Origin: Pyrrhoderma lamaoense
Taxonomy: Eukaryota; Basidiomycota; Agaricomycetes; Hymenochaetales; Hymenochaetaceae
Reading direction: 5' to 3'
Assembly: GCA_002794735.1 (NCBI GenBank)
Contig: NBAZ01000003.1
Location: forward strand, 1,488,001 to 1,552,000
Length of the DNA: 64,000 nt
Shown here: positions 1-12,551 of the stretch, in pieces
Layout: each line of letters opens with the position of its first letter
Numbering within the stretch: position 1 is the first letter of the stretch
Made by a program: the position numbers and the translations under genes
Notes under the pieces: model-generated
Told to the model about the DNA's origin: nothing
Databases searched by the model: none
Seen by the model: only the letters and a program-made list of their open reading frames with translations

Positions 1-1
1 G

Positions 2-1250
2 TTACTGGAAGGTTCCGATTATCGTTTAACGTTCAAGCGCTTCGAAGCACTTGTTTACTACATTCAATACCATTACTTCACTGTCTTGACTCATGAGTAT
101 CACCACATACTCTATTGGATTCCAGAGAATTTTTCCCGCTTATCTCAGTTGAAAGATCTTGAGATCCAGTTCGATATTGTTCCTTTTGTTTATTCCCCTG
201 GGGCGCCTCCCCGTCAGGGTCTACGCGGAAAAGACAGCTATATCTTTGAAAGGAACGCAATACTTATACGATGCATAACAGAGAGAAGTGCAATGGTTAT
301 TGAAGATGAAAGTGCTACCGAGTGCATGAATTGGGTTTCTGGATCCGGAAAGGATGTCCCTTACGGATCCATCTGCCTTTCCAACGAAGTCTTCCTCAAA
401 AAAGCGCTCTTTCCCGTTCTAGAACGCGTCAATCGTGAAACCACAATAGTACCTACTTTCTCTGGGGTCATTGATGGTCAATGGATTATCGAACTGACAA
501 CATGGGGCGATGCCAATGCGATCAAACCTGCTTCTTGTGGTTGTGTCACCCAGCAATTGAACGACGAAGGATCCTTGGACTTTGTGTATAGAAACCGCGA
601 CTACTGGGCCTATGAACATGAGGGTTGTTCAAATAACGGTTGCTATTCTATTGAATGTGAGTGCAATATTATTTAGTCCTCTCCTTCCAATGTAATTAAT
701 TTTCTCGAAGCTATAACAAGAAATGTATTTTCCCTACCGACATGTAGAACAGAAACACCAGAGCTAAAGATTCGGGGTGAAGTAAAATTAGTACTTTCTT
801 TCCAGACTCCAAGCTCACAGCAGAAATGGAGGTATATATTCCCGTATAAGATGCATATAATAAGTTTACAATTCTGAACTCCATTCTTCCAGTGCGGATA
901 TGGCAGTTACCTGGGAAACTGGTGTCAGCTTGATATCTGCTACATCAGGATTACAGGCGGTGCTCCACCAGCCTACGGTCGTACCAAACTTCCAGAAAGG
1001 TCATGTGGAGCAAAATGCAAATTCTGTCGTTTATGCCACTATGTTCGATAAAGTTCGAAAAATCTTTCCTACAAACGTCGACTGTGGCGAATTTGTTAAA
1101 GAGTTGAATATGTGTCTTTCTGGATCTTGGCCTGGGGTTCGAGAATTGGCTCATGATTTACGCGTTGCACACCCTGTATTCAACAAACGCGGGGATTTGT
1201 TCTTGGAGCTTGCTGTACAATCCGAGCCGCCAATGGGTCTTGCCTACTGA
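2..1250 (+). CDS. 5'-truncated hypothetical protein with an in-frame stop
   Basis: The reading frame is open from the first bases of the window, so the true start lies to the left. It runs to a TAG at 674-676 and then continues in the same frame to a GT donor after 831. A second exon, 893-1250, joins in frame and ends in ..EPPMGLAY. The sequence is soluble-looking, with aromatic-rich strands (for example GVIDGQWIIELTTWGD) and no membrane segment. I do not recognise the family. The internal TAG means either a decayed gene, a sequence error, or an intron around 560-740 that I could not place in frame: the obvious GTGAGT donor at 654 creates a stop at each nearby acceptor. The coding nature of both halves is likely, the joining less so. 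Confidence 0.5.
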
Positions 1251-1716
1251 TGTAGATGGCAGTATACTTGTCAAACAACACAAAATTAGAGTTTAAGTAG
1301 TTGAGTCTAGTTTGTCATAAATAATGTAATAGTTGTAACATAATATAGCTCATGTACTGTCGTTTTTAGAAAATGAAAATCATCCAGTATTGCACTTGTG
1401 TGTGTGTGTATGTTAGCGGATTAAGATTTAGTCTCAGTCTTATAAGGGACGAGTAGATGCCCTTCATATAATTACCATACAAGGTATTGTACCAAAAGCA
1501 GAGTTGCGCTACTAATTAGACCCAAATAAACCCAAATAGAGTACTAGTACATCTGATTATGAGAGTGTCGAAGTCACAGACTACGAATTACAAAGTTTTA
1601 GTGAGTGCAAAAGGGGAACAGGTATAAAGAAGAGCGAAAATGTACCAGTCAATGGATGCAACAAGAGAAAGTTTCGTTCATAAAAATATGGATATACCTC
1701 ATTGTATGGTATATTT
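1251..1716. other. Intergenic, no gene seen
   Basis: AT-rich spacer between the convergent first gene and the CFEM gene. It holds a short (TG)n run at about 1397-1409. No supported ORF. Confidence 0.5.
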
Positions 1717-2692
1717 TTACAGTAAAAGTTCAAATGATAGAGAAAGTACCACCATTGAAATCCAGCTCATGGCTAAAGCTCGCTCCAGTTGAAAGTTAGT
1801 TGAAAATCCTGGAGAGGCCTTGCTACTACTGGATGCAGGTGGGGCAAGTGTATTCGCAAGACTTCTAGTACTAGTAACTGTTGTAATAAAACTTTGAGAG
1901 CTTGATGGAGGAACAGTCACCGTTGTACGCTCGCTGGTCACTGTGACTGAAGTAGAAGTAGAAGTTGTCGAGCTTGTAGAACTGGTGGAAGATGCGGTTG
2001 TTGAAGAAACAGTTGACTCAATCACGCCTGAGGAGGTTGTCGTCGAGCCGGTGTCGAGGGTGCTGGTAACGACGGTAGTAAAGGTCGTAACTACCTGTGT
2101 ACCTGACGTCGAACTATGCCCGAGGGTCTCAGTCGGTGTTCCTGATCGAGTTGTCAGGTCAGTAGAACTTTCCGATGATGTAGTTGTGGTAATTGTTGAA
2201 GATGGGTCTCCCGTAGAAGACGAGGTTGCAGTTGTAGCAGTTGTAGAAGTAGATTGAGATAGTGTGACTATAATCGATTAACATATAAAAAAGCAGATCT
2301 CAGATTACGATCGCAAATCCCTCATCATTTTTAGCGATCACAAATATGACTTACGGTCACCACAATCCGTCTGGATGAACGAAGCACCTGCTGTCTGGTC
2401 ACTGGAACTACATGACTGAGAGAAGCATGACTCCGCGTCTGAGACAAAGCTACCTGATGCACACAAACAAGATTGATCACTTCTATATTCCAGAATTCAT
2501 TCCATTAAGCCACACAACATAGAACAACAATATAATAGATTAAGAAATCACTCACTCGCTACATCCAGCATCAGCCGCAGCCTTTGAGATACAATCCTCA
2601 ACACAAGCAGGAGTGTCTCTTTGTGCTTGTGCTGCCACTCTCAGTGCAAATAGTAGTACAAATAATCGAAAAAAATCCTTTGATGCTTGCAT
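1717..2692 (-). CDS. CFEM-domain GPI-anchored cell-surface protein
   Basis: Three exons (2692-2556, 2482-2355, 2267-1717) give 271 aa with matching phases. The order is a signal peptide (residues 1 to about 23, ending VAAQAQ), one CFEM domain with the eight-cysteine spacing expected for the family (start PACVEDC, then C..CLC..C..C..C at about residues 28-88), a long Ser/Thr-rich stalk, and a C-terminal hydrophobic tail after LERALAMSW that looks like a GPI-attachment signal. CFEM proteins are fungus-specific extracellular proteins; some bind haem or act in host interaction. Which role applies here cannot be told. I chose the ATG at 2692 because it begins a clean signal peptide; an upstream in-frame ATG at 2806 would bury it. 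Confidence 0.85.
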
Positions 2693-3277
2693 ACTCTCTG
2701 CTGAACGTAACACGAGGAATGACACAAGGTGGGGGTAAAAAAGAAGAAAAATCAGACTAGCGAAATGAGACGAGTGGGCTTTTTCTACGTGGCGCGTGGT
2801 CTTCAATTCTCAACAGAGACGACCGGTTCGGGTCGCGTGCATATTGTCGGGATCTATTTTGATGCAAATATCATCACATGTAAATAGATGAATCAAACCT
2901 AGCGCTTCTGAGCCATCTATATCAAGGTCGCCCTCAGAAAATGAAATACCTAATATACGCAGAATTGAATTTCTGACAGGTGTGATGTGCAAAATGATAA
3001 TAACTGGCATGATTATAATAATCTATATACGGTGTGTTAAATCTTGAAAAACGTATGAAATCTAATGGCCTGATTCAGAACAGATGAAAATCTTTGTGAG
3101 TTGATATTGCAGATCATTACCTCAGAAGCTTTCATCTCCGCCTTAACTGAAACGTTTCGAGCTGTCAGAAATAGAACTAAGGACTCAGAGAGGAATTTAT
3201 TTGAAGCTGATTGACAAATTTTGCTATCTATATCACTTTCATATAGTTATGAGAATAGAATCAGTAGCTCTTGGGTA

Positions 3278-5221
3278 CTATAATACTCTCATCAGATATA
3301 ATACATATCCGGTAATAGTTCCAAGCTCACATCCCAAAACCTTCTGTCCTATAAAATTGAGGATCATCTCTCGAGATACTGGAGCCAGCCTTGGAACGAA
3401 GGATTCACGCAAGTATCTGATTTCGCGAGCACAGTCTTATAAGTAGCTCTACGGAGAAAGAAGGGAACTCACCTTTCAACATGGAAGTCTATGGCGTATC
3501 CCATTCCACCATGAACCATCACTGAAATAGCTAGATTTGAGTATACATCTAGCATATTTCATATACTTGTAAGTGATAGCACACCTGCTCTCTCACAGGC
3601 TTCAAATGCTGCTTCAGCGGCCACAAACTTGGCTGCATTACAAAGAGCCCCAACTTCTTCACGTTGAGAAGTAGTTGGTTCTTTAGTCCCTGTGGAGTGA
3701 CTGGGTCTAGTACCAATTATTTCATCAAATCTAGATAACTTGTATTAAATGTATTTTACTGAGTAAATACTAGTCATATACCTTCGTGACGCATAGAGTG
3801 TCAACATTTTCGCTGCTTCAAGAGCGCACCAACTTTGAGCCAATGGATGCTGGATGGCTTGATTTTGTCCGATAGGTCTCCCGAAAACATTCCGACTATT
3901 GGCATAATCAGTAGCACGACGCAAAGCAGCATAACCTGTATTGGATTGTATAACAAACACTTAGGAGTTGGTGAGTTTTTCATGCTCAGGAATCTTACCT
4001 AGACCAAGAGCCTCTCCAGCAAGAAGACAGCGCTCTGCACTGTTAATTTGACGTTTAGCTACCGATTTTATAATGAAATTGCAAATCAAACTACTTCATT
4101 CCATGCATGATAACTCTAAATCCATCCCCTTCGGACCCAACTGTATGATTACAGACTTAGAATTTGAAGTCTCAGCTTCCTTCAAAGAAACTAACTTAGT
4201 CGTATCTGCTAACTTCAAATTTGTCAAAGAAAACCTACAATGGAATAGGGAACAAAGTTGTCAAAATCTATTTTTATGTATTTTCAGATAACAATAATAC
4301 CTCATTAGCATCAACCGAGCGACCACCCATTTTATGTATTGGCCTCACGATGACACTTCCCTCCTGCTTCCCATGAGAAAGATCGGCATAGAATACCGAT
4401 AATCCCTGAGTCTTTGTCGACGCTTCCACGTCTTCAAGGGAAGTTGTACGAGCGAGTAGAACCATGCGCTCCGCTGCTTGTGCATTCGTAATCCATCTAA
4501 TGCATATTCAGATATTATTACCAGAATATTATTTCCAGTATGCCTTCATACATTTTCTGGCCAGTAACTATATATTTATCTCCGTTCCTTTCAGCTTTCG
4601 TCCGAAGCTTGAGAGTATCAAGTCCAGAATTAGGCTCCGTCACCCCAAAACATGTTCGTTCCTCCCCAGAAATAATCTTAGGAAGATACCTGGCTTTCTG
4701 TTCCTCGCTTGCAAACCGAAGGATAGGTAATGTTGCATAAAGACTACAGGAAATATAATATAATTATAATGATAAATTTGTACTATTTGGGTCATGTGAG
4801 CATAAGACTAGTTTACTTAGCATGGATAGTTTGAGATCCAGCAATACCTGCCCCGGACTCAGAGATGGTCTCAACCATGGTCATTGCTTCAGATATCCCG
4901 AGTTCACTCCCACCATATTTTTCAGGCCTTTTACGTCATTGTCATATCATCACCATCAATTATTTTACAGTAGGTGATTTGCTTACATGCATATTCCAAG
5001 AAAGCCAGCATTTGCTAGCTCACGGTGAAGGTCCCCTGCATATTCAGACTTTCTAAACGAGGGTAAGCAATAGAATGATCTAGCAACGGGGTTTCAAATT
5101 CAGATAAAAAGCATACATGCCTATCCTTTTCTGACCAATATTCGTCGGGGAACATACGGCAGATTTTAAATACAGAATTCCTTATATCTATCTGAGTTGG
5201 CGAGAGGCCAGAAGTACTCAT
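3278..5221 (-). CDS. Acyl-CoA dehydrogenase, apparent internal frame break
   Basis: FAD-dependent acyl-CoA dehydrogenase, the first step of fatty-acid or branched-chain acyl-CoA beta-oxidation in mitochondria or peroxisomes. The start at 5221 (MSTSGLSPTQ) is followed by about ten exons. Recognisable blocks in order are an N-terminal helical domain (HRELANAGFLGICMPEKYGG), the middle beta domain (FGVTEPNSG, VTGQKIWITNAQAAERM, HKMGGRSVDANE) and the C-terminal domain (HGMNAERCLLAGEALGLG, FGRPIGQNQAIQHPLA, MVHGGMGYA, ERYLRESFVPRLAPVSRE). The stop is at 3278 after an atypical tail. At about 4210/4211 the motif FFDKFEV is followed by ADTTKLVG one frame away, as if 2 nt were missing. An alternative donor (GTTATC, about 4292) would keep an open frame but lose the FFDxFEV motif. 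Family assignment is firm; integrity is not. Confidence 0.85.
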
Positions 5222-5495
5222 TCCACCAAAGTTACGCCTTAAGCTTCTGCATGGAGGGGAAATTTGAACCCTCAAACCAGTCAACGCGGGATAAAATCGC
5301 AAAATTCGAAACATGTTGCATACTGAGCCCAATGCAAGAGCATGAATATGTCCTCCTAAGCATATCAAGGCCATCATTCTCAGTAGTCTCATGACCAATA
5401 TGCTGAACTCTTTCGGTCTCACAAATACTTCCGTTGATTAACGAAGAAAAGAGATTATAAATCAAGAAACACATTCTTGATCATTAGGAAATTTA

Positions 5496-5894
5496 TTACA
5501 TAACTAGACATAAGAACTCTTCCCATCTCACGGCATAAATTCTTAACTTCTGCCATCTTGTTTGTCCCAGATAACGATGAAAAGGAAGCACCACCTGTGA
5601 CAAATTGTGCAGAATCAAGAGAACAACCTCTTTCCCACTATGCCTTGAAATACGAAGCGAAAGTTTGTCGACGAATTCTCTTTGAACCTTGAGTTTATAG
5701 GTGTCTGGTTCTAAACAATGAATCTCCGCGTACGTTGGAGTTATCCGCGGCCAGCCCTCAGCCAATGAACGTATTTTCCTTATGACCTTGTTATCACTTC
5801 TTCTTGCTAGCTTGTACTGGATATGCAAGCTCAATTCAAATGAACACTCGGGCTTCGCAATCACCCTTACAAGATTTACAATAAGTGGAGGCAT
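5496..5894 (-). CDS. Hypothetical ORF upstream of the acyl-CoA dehydrogenase
   Basis: A 132-codon open frame (starts MPPLIVNLVRVIAKPE) rich in Lys/Arg and Leu, on the same strand and upstream of the dehydrogenase. Further open segments lie between it and 5222. No recognised domain, no signal peptide, no clear splice partner. It could be a degraded exon of a longer gene or chance. Reported because nothing else explains 5222-6078. Confidence 0.25.
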   Translation of the reverse strand: MPPLIVNLVRVIAKPECSFELSLHIQYKLARRSDNKVIRKIRSLAEGWPRITPTYAEIHCLEPDTYKLKVQREFVDKLSLRISRHSGKEVVLLILHNLSQVVLPFHRYLGQTRWQKLRIYAVRWEEFLCLVM

Positions 5895-6078
5895 GCACCC
5901 AGCTTTCGATAGTTTCCGTCAAATAAACTTCTTATCAATAAACTACGACTATTGTTTCTCTGTGAAACCTTACGCTACTCCAAGATTCTCTGGAACACGT
6001 TAACAGATACATCCAATTACACACAATCGGTCCTTATGTAACTGCCATGAAAACTGAATTCTTGCTAATCTGATGTAC

Positions 6079-7527
6079 TCAGTCAGACGAGTTGATAACA
6101 TCATCCGTATGAGCCGTAGTTGCGAAGCCTACGCGGCTGTTTGTCGTATCAAACACAGAGTAGAAGCGCTCAAGGAATGCGAACCCATTGATGAAGTCAA
6201 GACCTTGTCCGCTGTTAGTCCCAATCTAAGGAAATCATGGGTTAGTATGTCAAACAGTCATATAATGTATTGATACTAACATCTCCGACCACGAGAAGGC
6301 TTTTTGAAAAGGAATCAGATTAACTGAATAAGACACAATTTTACTAAAGCTCACATATCGTCTGCAGCACCACCAACGGCGGAATTAAGTGCACGAGGCC
6401 ACGTTTGCGCATCTTTTGTGAACTCAAACGTGGTGTCACCGATATTGAAAAACAAACTCTGAAGGTTCGCAAAATCTTCGGGAGAGATAGACAACAAGCC
6501 AGATGCCGAATCTGGAACGGCACCAGTAGCAGCGGTGTAAGCGTTAAAGGCATCTGTTGCGAGTAGAAGAAGGGTTGTTCCAGTGTCAACAATTCCTGCA
6601 GTGGAAGATAGGATCGTCGTTCCTGAACTTCCATATGTGATACTTTGGTCTATTCCCCAAAACTCTGACGCGGGAGAAGTAGCTGTGATAGGGAAGAACT
6701 GTACATCCTGTGTGATCTTGGTACTGTCGATTCCACCGAATGTCATCTCACCGTTTGCAGAGTCTTCTGTCGTAGTGGGAGCAAAGAATACCCCAAGTAC
6801 TTCTTCTTCTATCTTTCCTTGGGAAAGTAAGTTATCTGAGACAGTTGGGATAGTTCCTAGTGGATTGGTGACTAGGGTCCCCTCTGTGAGATCAGTTGGA
6901 CCAACACCAAGGATACCGTCCACTCCTTGGAATCCTTCAGATATTAAGGCAACTCCAATTTTCTGACTTTTAATGACAAGATCTGGAGCAAGGGTCACCG
7001 TATCTGTAACTGTAGAAATTGAAGTTATCAAGGTCGATTCAACAAACTCAGAGGCATGGTAAGGTAGAATCACAAGATTGTCCAACAAAAAATCCTGAGC
7101 CATACTGAACGGCCATAGGCTCAAGATCTATCTGAGTGGATCCTGACGGTTCGAATGGAGTTCCTGCTCCCACCCATGTATTTGAAGAACCTGTATCGAT
7201 TATCAAGTTAAACGCCGTCGCAGGGCTGCCGACGCCGACGCTTGCCACGTAGGTTACTGCTTGATTGGTAACGGAGAAAGAACTCTGTCGTTTAATTAGC
7301 GGAGCTGTAGAAGCGCCCTTCTTAATGTTCACTGCATGCTCTCTTAAACTTGCGATACGGGCTCGATCCAACTCTGGAATTGTACTTCCTGAAGCGTTGA
7401 CTCTTGTAGCAAAGGGTAACGTCGCCTTGGATTCACGAACCTGCACTATGTTTCTAGATGCAGGAGGGGCAGCTGATACGTACAACAAGAAGTTGAGTAA
7501 GATAGCGAGGAAGAAAGCGCTCGTCAT
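6079..7527 (-). CDS. Secreted pepsin-like aspartic protease (A1 family, polyporopepsin-like)
   Basis: Four exons (7527-7074, 7009-6355, 6299-6281, 6225-6079) give 424 aa, with phases consistent throughout. A signal peptide (ending YVSAAP) precedes a propeptide that ends in LIKR, a Kex2-type site near residue 80. The mature enzyme carries both catalytic motifs, LIIDTGSSNTW and GIVDTGTTLLL, a YGSG flap-region motif, and the C-terminal block INGFAFLERFYSVFD. The predicted mature chain has no cysteine, as in polyporopepsin-type basidiomycete proteases. The third exon is a 19-nt micro-exon that restores the conserved strand LLVVGDIGTNSG. An AT-rich TATATAA at about 7574-7582 sits some 50 nt upstream of the start. 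Likely an extracellular acid protease. Confidence 0.9.
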
Positions 7528-10500
7528 GATTTAAGGGAACCGGAGCTGGGGAGTCAGCATTATTTTGACTCAGGTTATATATGTCTGGTCTATAGCTTCT
7601 CTACATCTCGAAGTCAGACCAATTTTAACAAGATCTCCCTTCTATAAACAAACTTCACGAGTAGTGAGAAAAAAGCCAGCACTTTGCCAAGCATTTCAAC
7701 CTATCATCGTCCAGAGTATATAAAGAAGCTGTGTGTGCTACGTTGAAGGCTTTCAAATCAAATTTAGAATGAGAGAAGTAGACGAAGACGAAGACGATCA
7801 AAGAATCCTTATGGTTAATTAGCAGAGAGTAGTGTGTGTATACTTGTGATTACCGGATCATATAGTAAGCTTCAGAAAGCTAACGATATAAAATAACACC
7901 TTCTTGGCGTACTAGAACCCAAATACTGCGTGCAAGTGTTGTGTATAATTGTGTATAAAACATTCATGTGTTTAAAGCGATTGAGTCAACTATTACTGCT
8001 ACTTAATAAGTTCACGACTGCAAGTATTGATTCATATACTCACGGGATGGTCATTCCCTACCATAACCTTCTTGTTATGAGTAGGAAGAAAATGCGATTA
8101 AGAAGTAGCCATATAGATTTTTATTTCTTAAGAGCTTAACCATTAACATAAAAAGGGTGAGATTAATCAGTATCTTCTAGCTCTTACTATGTATCTGCGT
8201 ATTTGTTTTTTTTACTGCTTTTTCGTTTAGTTATACACAGTTTTGACCTATAGATGTACTTATTCACTTTGGCGAAAAAATTCAAATTACAAGCTGTTAT
8301 ATGTGAAAATTTACCTTCACTGTTTGCTATCGACATGGTAAAGCTATGCGTACCTTTGGTACTTGTTCCGTCCCTATGGAAATAAGAACCGTATTTAGCC
8401 TGAAAACAAAGTGCATCCTCTCAAGACACATAATCTCCATTTTGTACAATTACTTGCTTCTATCTATGTCAGATTCTAACATAGACATTCTTACTAGCAA
8501 ATTACGTATATGTCTTGAAGTATGAGGAGGAAAGGTCATATGGGCAATGTGAATCTGATATTCGCTTGACTAGAGGTGAATAATATTTAAAGCTACAGCC
8601 AGATAGCTCGATTAATCTCTGTGACATATGTCAAGATGCTTTCTTATCTGGGTGGTAAACATAAAGTAGAGAGATCCATCTTTATTAGGAGGGTTATTTA
8701 TATATAGATAACTCAGCTCATTAGCTACACACTGAATAAGAATTATAACAAACTGGGCATATATCTTTTCTTACTACATATCACCCACGATAGACACTTT
8801 AATGTAAATTGGTTTCAAGTAACCCGCCTTGAATTACGACCAAGGCATGCCCGCGAGTATCAGGGTGGCAAACCCTTGTGCGTCCACTTTTAAACTACGA
8901 TTTGTATTCGTGAGAACACATAGTTATGTATTAAATATATGACCTATTTACTATATGCACAAACAAATGTATTAGGCAATAGACCCAGGTAGCGAAACGA
9001 TCGAGTCCTAGCCATCTGGGTGATGATTTAATCATCCATATAGATCACTATCTGCATTTTGTCCCCATGCCCTATTAGAACGGTCTGTTATAGACTTCTT
9101 TTTCCCCTCAAAACAGTACTCGACTACTATTAGGCCCCCCTTCCCCAAAGTACTACAGTCATGTTCTCCAGTTATGCTTACTTTAATCGGAATGTCAACA
9201 CTGCATCCTGCATGTCAGACAACCATGCAGTTGTGATGGTTTCAATGGTATGTTGCTAAGTGTATGGTAGCCTCTACTTACATCTACGGCTCAAGAAATT
9301 GAGGACTGCGCCAAGATTCTAAATTTTTCATCTAATTAAAAAAAATGTTTGAAAAGATTCAGTGATATCCGGCTCGATCGGCCTGCTTTATTTGGGAGAT
9401 ATTAAGCCTAGAATAGTAATCACTGGTCCTCGTTCCGAACACCTTTACTAGTACTCTTTGTGCCAGTGATAGCGGCGGGCAGTGTTAGTGATACTTTAAT
9501 GTGAGCTCATAACCGATAGATACATGAAAGTCCGGCAAGAATAATCATACTAATAGAGGTAAAATAGTAAGGGCATTGTCGATTTGGGGATAGTTATCTT
9601 TATACCCTGTAATTTATCATATTTGAAAACAACTCTTACATGCAAGAGTTGAGTGTGTCAACGCAGCGCCATCATCAGAAAAAAAGTAAACGCATCAAGA
9701 TGAAAGATAAGCTATCATTATGTTAGATATTTTTAATAGGTTATTACCCGAGGACAAGTAGTGCATACAGTTTTACAGCTCATTGAACCACTTCTGTCAA
9801 GTAAAGTGCCAAAAAAAAAGGTATCATGACTATATGGAGCGACCTAAACGCTCCAGTGGAGACCCCACGGAAGCTCGGGTAGGTAAGGAAGGGATCGGAG
9901 AGCATAAATTCGTTTTAACATGCGGGACCATTCCCTCCTCGATGATTAATAGGGCACGCGTTATTGTAGTTATAGTGTCATAGTGCACCGTAAGCTAAAA
10001 GTACTGAGAACCAGAAATAATGGAAAATGATAGGAGATAAGCGAAGCAGAGAAGTCATCATCGAAAGACTGAACAGAGAGTTGTCTGAAGATCTAAGGTA
10101 CGAGATTTAGATGCGGGAAGACTTTAGTTAGCGTATGTCATCTTGATGAAAGCTTGTCTATATGTGCCTCGCCGAGAAGTGACGAAGTAAGAAGATGAAA
10201 GCAGCACATATCAAAAAAAGAAGTTATACTTTCAGATTAGTCGGACCAAAGAAAAAAAAAAAAGGAAACGTGTAGTTTCTCTCTTTTTCTTCTGGGGGGG
10301 GGGGAAGAAAGTATGCATCCTCTTTTTTCTTCAGTGACAATGATGAAGATACTATGTGCTAAGTTGATGAATTCTACTTTGTGTTTGGCAAGGTCCTCAG
10401 AATACACCGATAAGAAGATGAAGTATCTGAGTTGAATTTATCAGAATCCACCGAGAATGATTCAGGATCTTCGGGGATTCGGGACGAAGAGGGGGGCGAG

Positions 10501-12551
10501 GGTTGTGCGAAAGTGCATGACGCGCTTTTATATGGATCCCGGGATGTACTATATGGTGACATTTGGATCCAAGGCTGTTTCAAGATGAGGAAAGTGGTGA
10601 TCAGTTGATATACAACATGTAAGATGAACATGTGCACGCAGAGCTGCTCATCAGTACTAATCATTACCATTCAGGTCGTTTTGTGTGATCCACTTTTGCC
10701 TCGATGACAATATTGACTTTTGAGCTTTATGTATCAAAATGGCACTTGGATCCGAGCCGACGCCACTATCCCGTCCAATGAGTGCTTTTTTTTGACTGGA
10801 ATCGAGTTTTAATCAAGGTTCTCCTAGGTTACTACCGGTTTGAACAACGGTGGACGTTAGACAGCCGCAAGAGGATTTGACTTTAAGATGAATTGGGCTG
10901 ATTCACATCTGCGTTGTGTGTGATACCCTCCTGTCTAACGGGAAAAGGCAATCGGTAAATTCAGACTATTGATTTCGGGTTGCAAGGAATATGCAAGTTT
11001 GGGTCTTGAGCCAGAGCGGCTATAAACCCGTTGCGTATGATATGATTGAATAGATAGAGCACCGAGGAGAAGAGGTGTACCATGAAGGTTGGGGAGTGTT
11101 CGATTCACTGAAATACATGGATTGTTACCCATTTCCCTTAACGTCGCCATATCCCCGTGTGAGTCAGCAGAGGGTGGCAGAGAGAAATTATACATTCATC
11201 ATCATCACGTATGCGAGGTGAGCGAGAGTCAATCTGTCAACTTAACACAGGTGATAAGGACAGAACAACGATTTAACGTTTACTCTCTCATAAACTCCGA
11301 ATATGGAGTGGGGGATCCAAGTAGATGGCGGAACACATTTTAAGGTTTACTTGTACTCGTTTACACAAGGTCGCTTAGTATGAAAAAGTTTAACAGCTTT
11401 CCTCTCTCATCATGGATGATTCCTCATGCATTTGAATATTAAGCTGAGTGAGAGGGGAGGAGGTTTGATTCGCGTTGACAATGATGGGGCAGATTGCTGT
11501 GTTAGCACGTCCAGCTTTACTAAAACAAGGTATCCCAGATGGACTAAGTGGCGGCGTCTCGGAATACATACACGGTTTAATGATATTCTATTGCCGAGAG
11601 GAGCGCAGTTACATGGCCCTTTTTCATCATTTTATTCTCTAATTGTTTTGAATAAAAAAATTGCAAAGACCTGACCATAGAGCGGGAAAGTTTTGATGTA
11701 AACAAATAAACCGCCAGGGTATAGATATATCAGTGGAGTTGCTGCGTACACATGCACATGCACATGCATAAAGGCCGCCCTGGCCATTGATTATTAAAAA
11801 AAGATTTTTTCTGAAAAATGAGAGGTGCGAACGAATAGATAAATTGGAGGGATAAATGAGATCGAGTTCGGTTACCAGAAAAGGGAATATTTGATGACGA
11901 GATGAACATTCGCACGCTTGGGGAACCCGAGGGAACCAGGCCCAAAGGAAGCAGAGTGAGCGAGTGACTAGATCAGGTCACATACATTCACCCCATCTCT
12001 TTCATCCGCTATCACGTCCTCAACACCGTCCTCGACGCCGGCAACACCTTTCTTACTTACTTTCTTGCCTACCCCTGACGACCTTTCACGTTAACGCTGT
12101 CGACCTGCTAGTTACCTGTCAATCGTTTACCTCTGTGAGGTTCTCGGGTGATATTGCCATTCTGCATTACTTGGCCACAGCCGACGCCATCGAGCACCGA
12201 GCACGGAGGGACCCCAAGGGGGTCAAGTAATCACAGATTTGTACCCAAACGATTTACTCTATTACCCAAAAAAAATAAGAAACACCAGACAAATTCACAT
12301 CTATTTTTCGAATTTCTTTGGAAATCTATCTCACGAGTCATTGCCCTTTCGCAAATAACAATTCATCTATCGCCTCATTGCCATCGCTTCATCCCTTTCT
12401 AGGATTTTATTACTCTTTACTACTCACAATCCCCCTCTCTCCCGCGGGACCCCGTTTATCCCTTTAACCTCTGCTCAACACAAATCAACACATCCCTCTC
12501 ACTTACTTTCCTCAGAAAGAGCTCTGAGCACAACTTTGCGTTCCGCCCGCC
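7528..12551. other. Long intergenic region with promoter of the G-alpha gene
   Basis: About 5 kb without a supportable gene. Short ORFs occur (for example 9783-9983 +, 10374-10670 - with a Ser/Pro-rich end) but none shows a domain or splice logic. Contents include an 11-G run at 10294-10304 beside an A-rich run, a (CACATG)n run at 11749-11768, and, just before 12552, a C/T-rich leader typical of fungal 5' untranslated regions. Confidence 0.4.

Noticed and set aside
1943..2257. 104-codon plus-strand Val/Glu-rich ORF
   Set aside because: Antisense shadow of the Ser/Thr-rich stalk of the CFEM protein.
5250..5292. GGGTTCAAATTTCCCC on the minus strand as a tRNA T-arm
   Set aside because: The arm pairs poorly and no acceptor, D or anticodon stem can be built around it.
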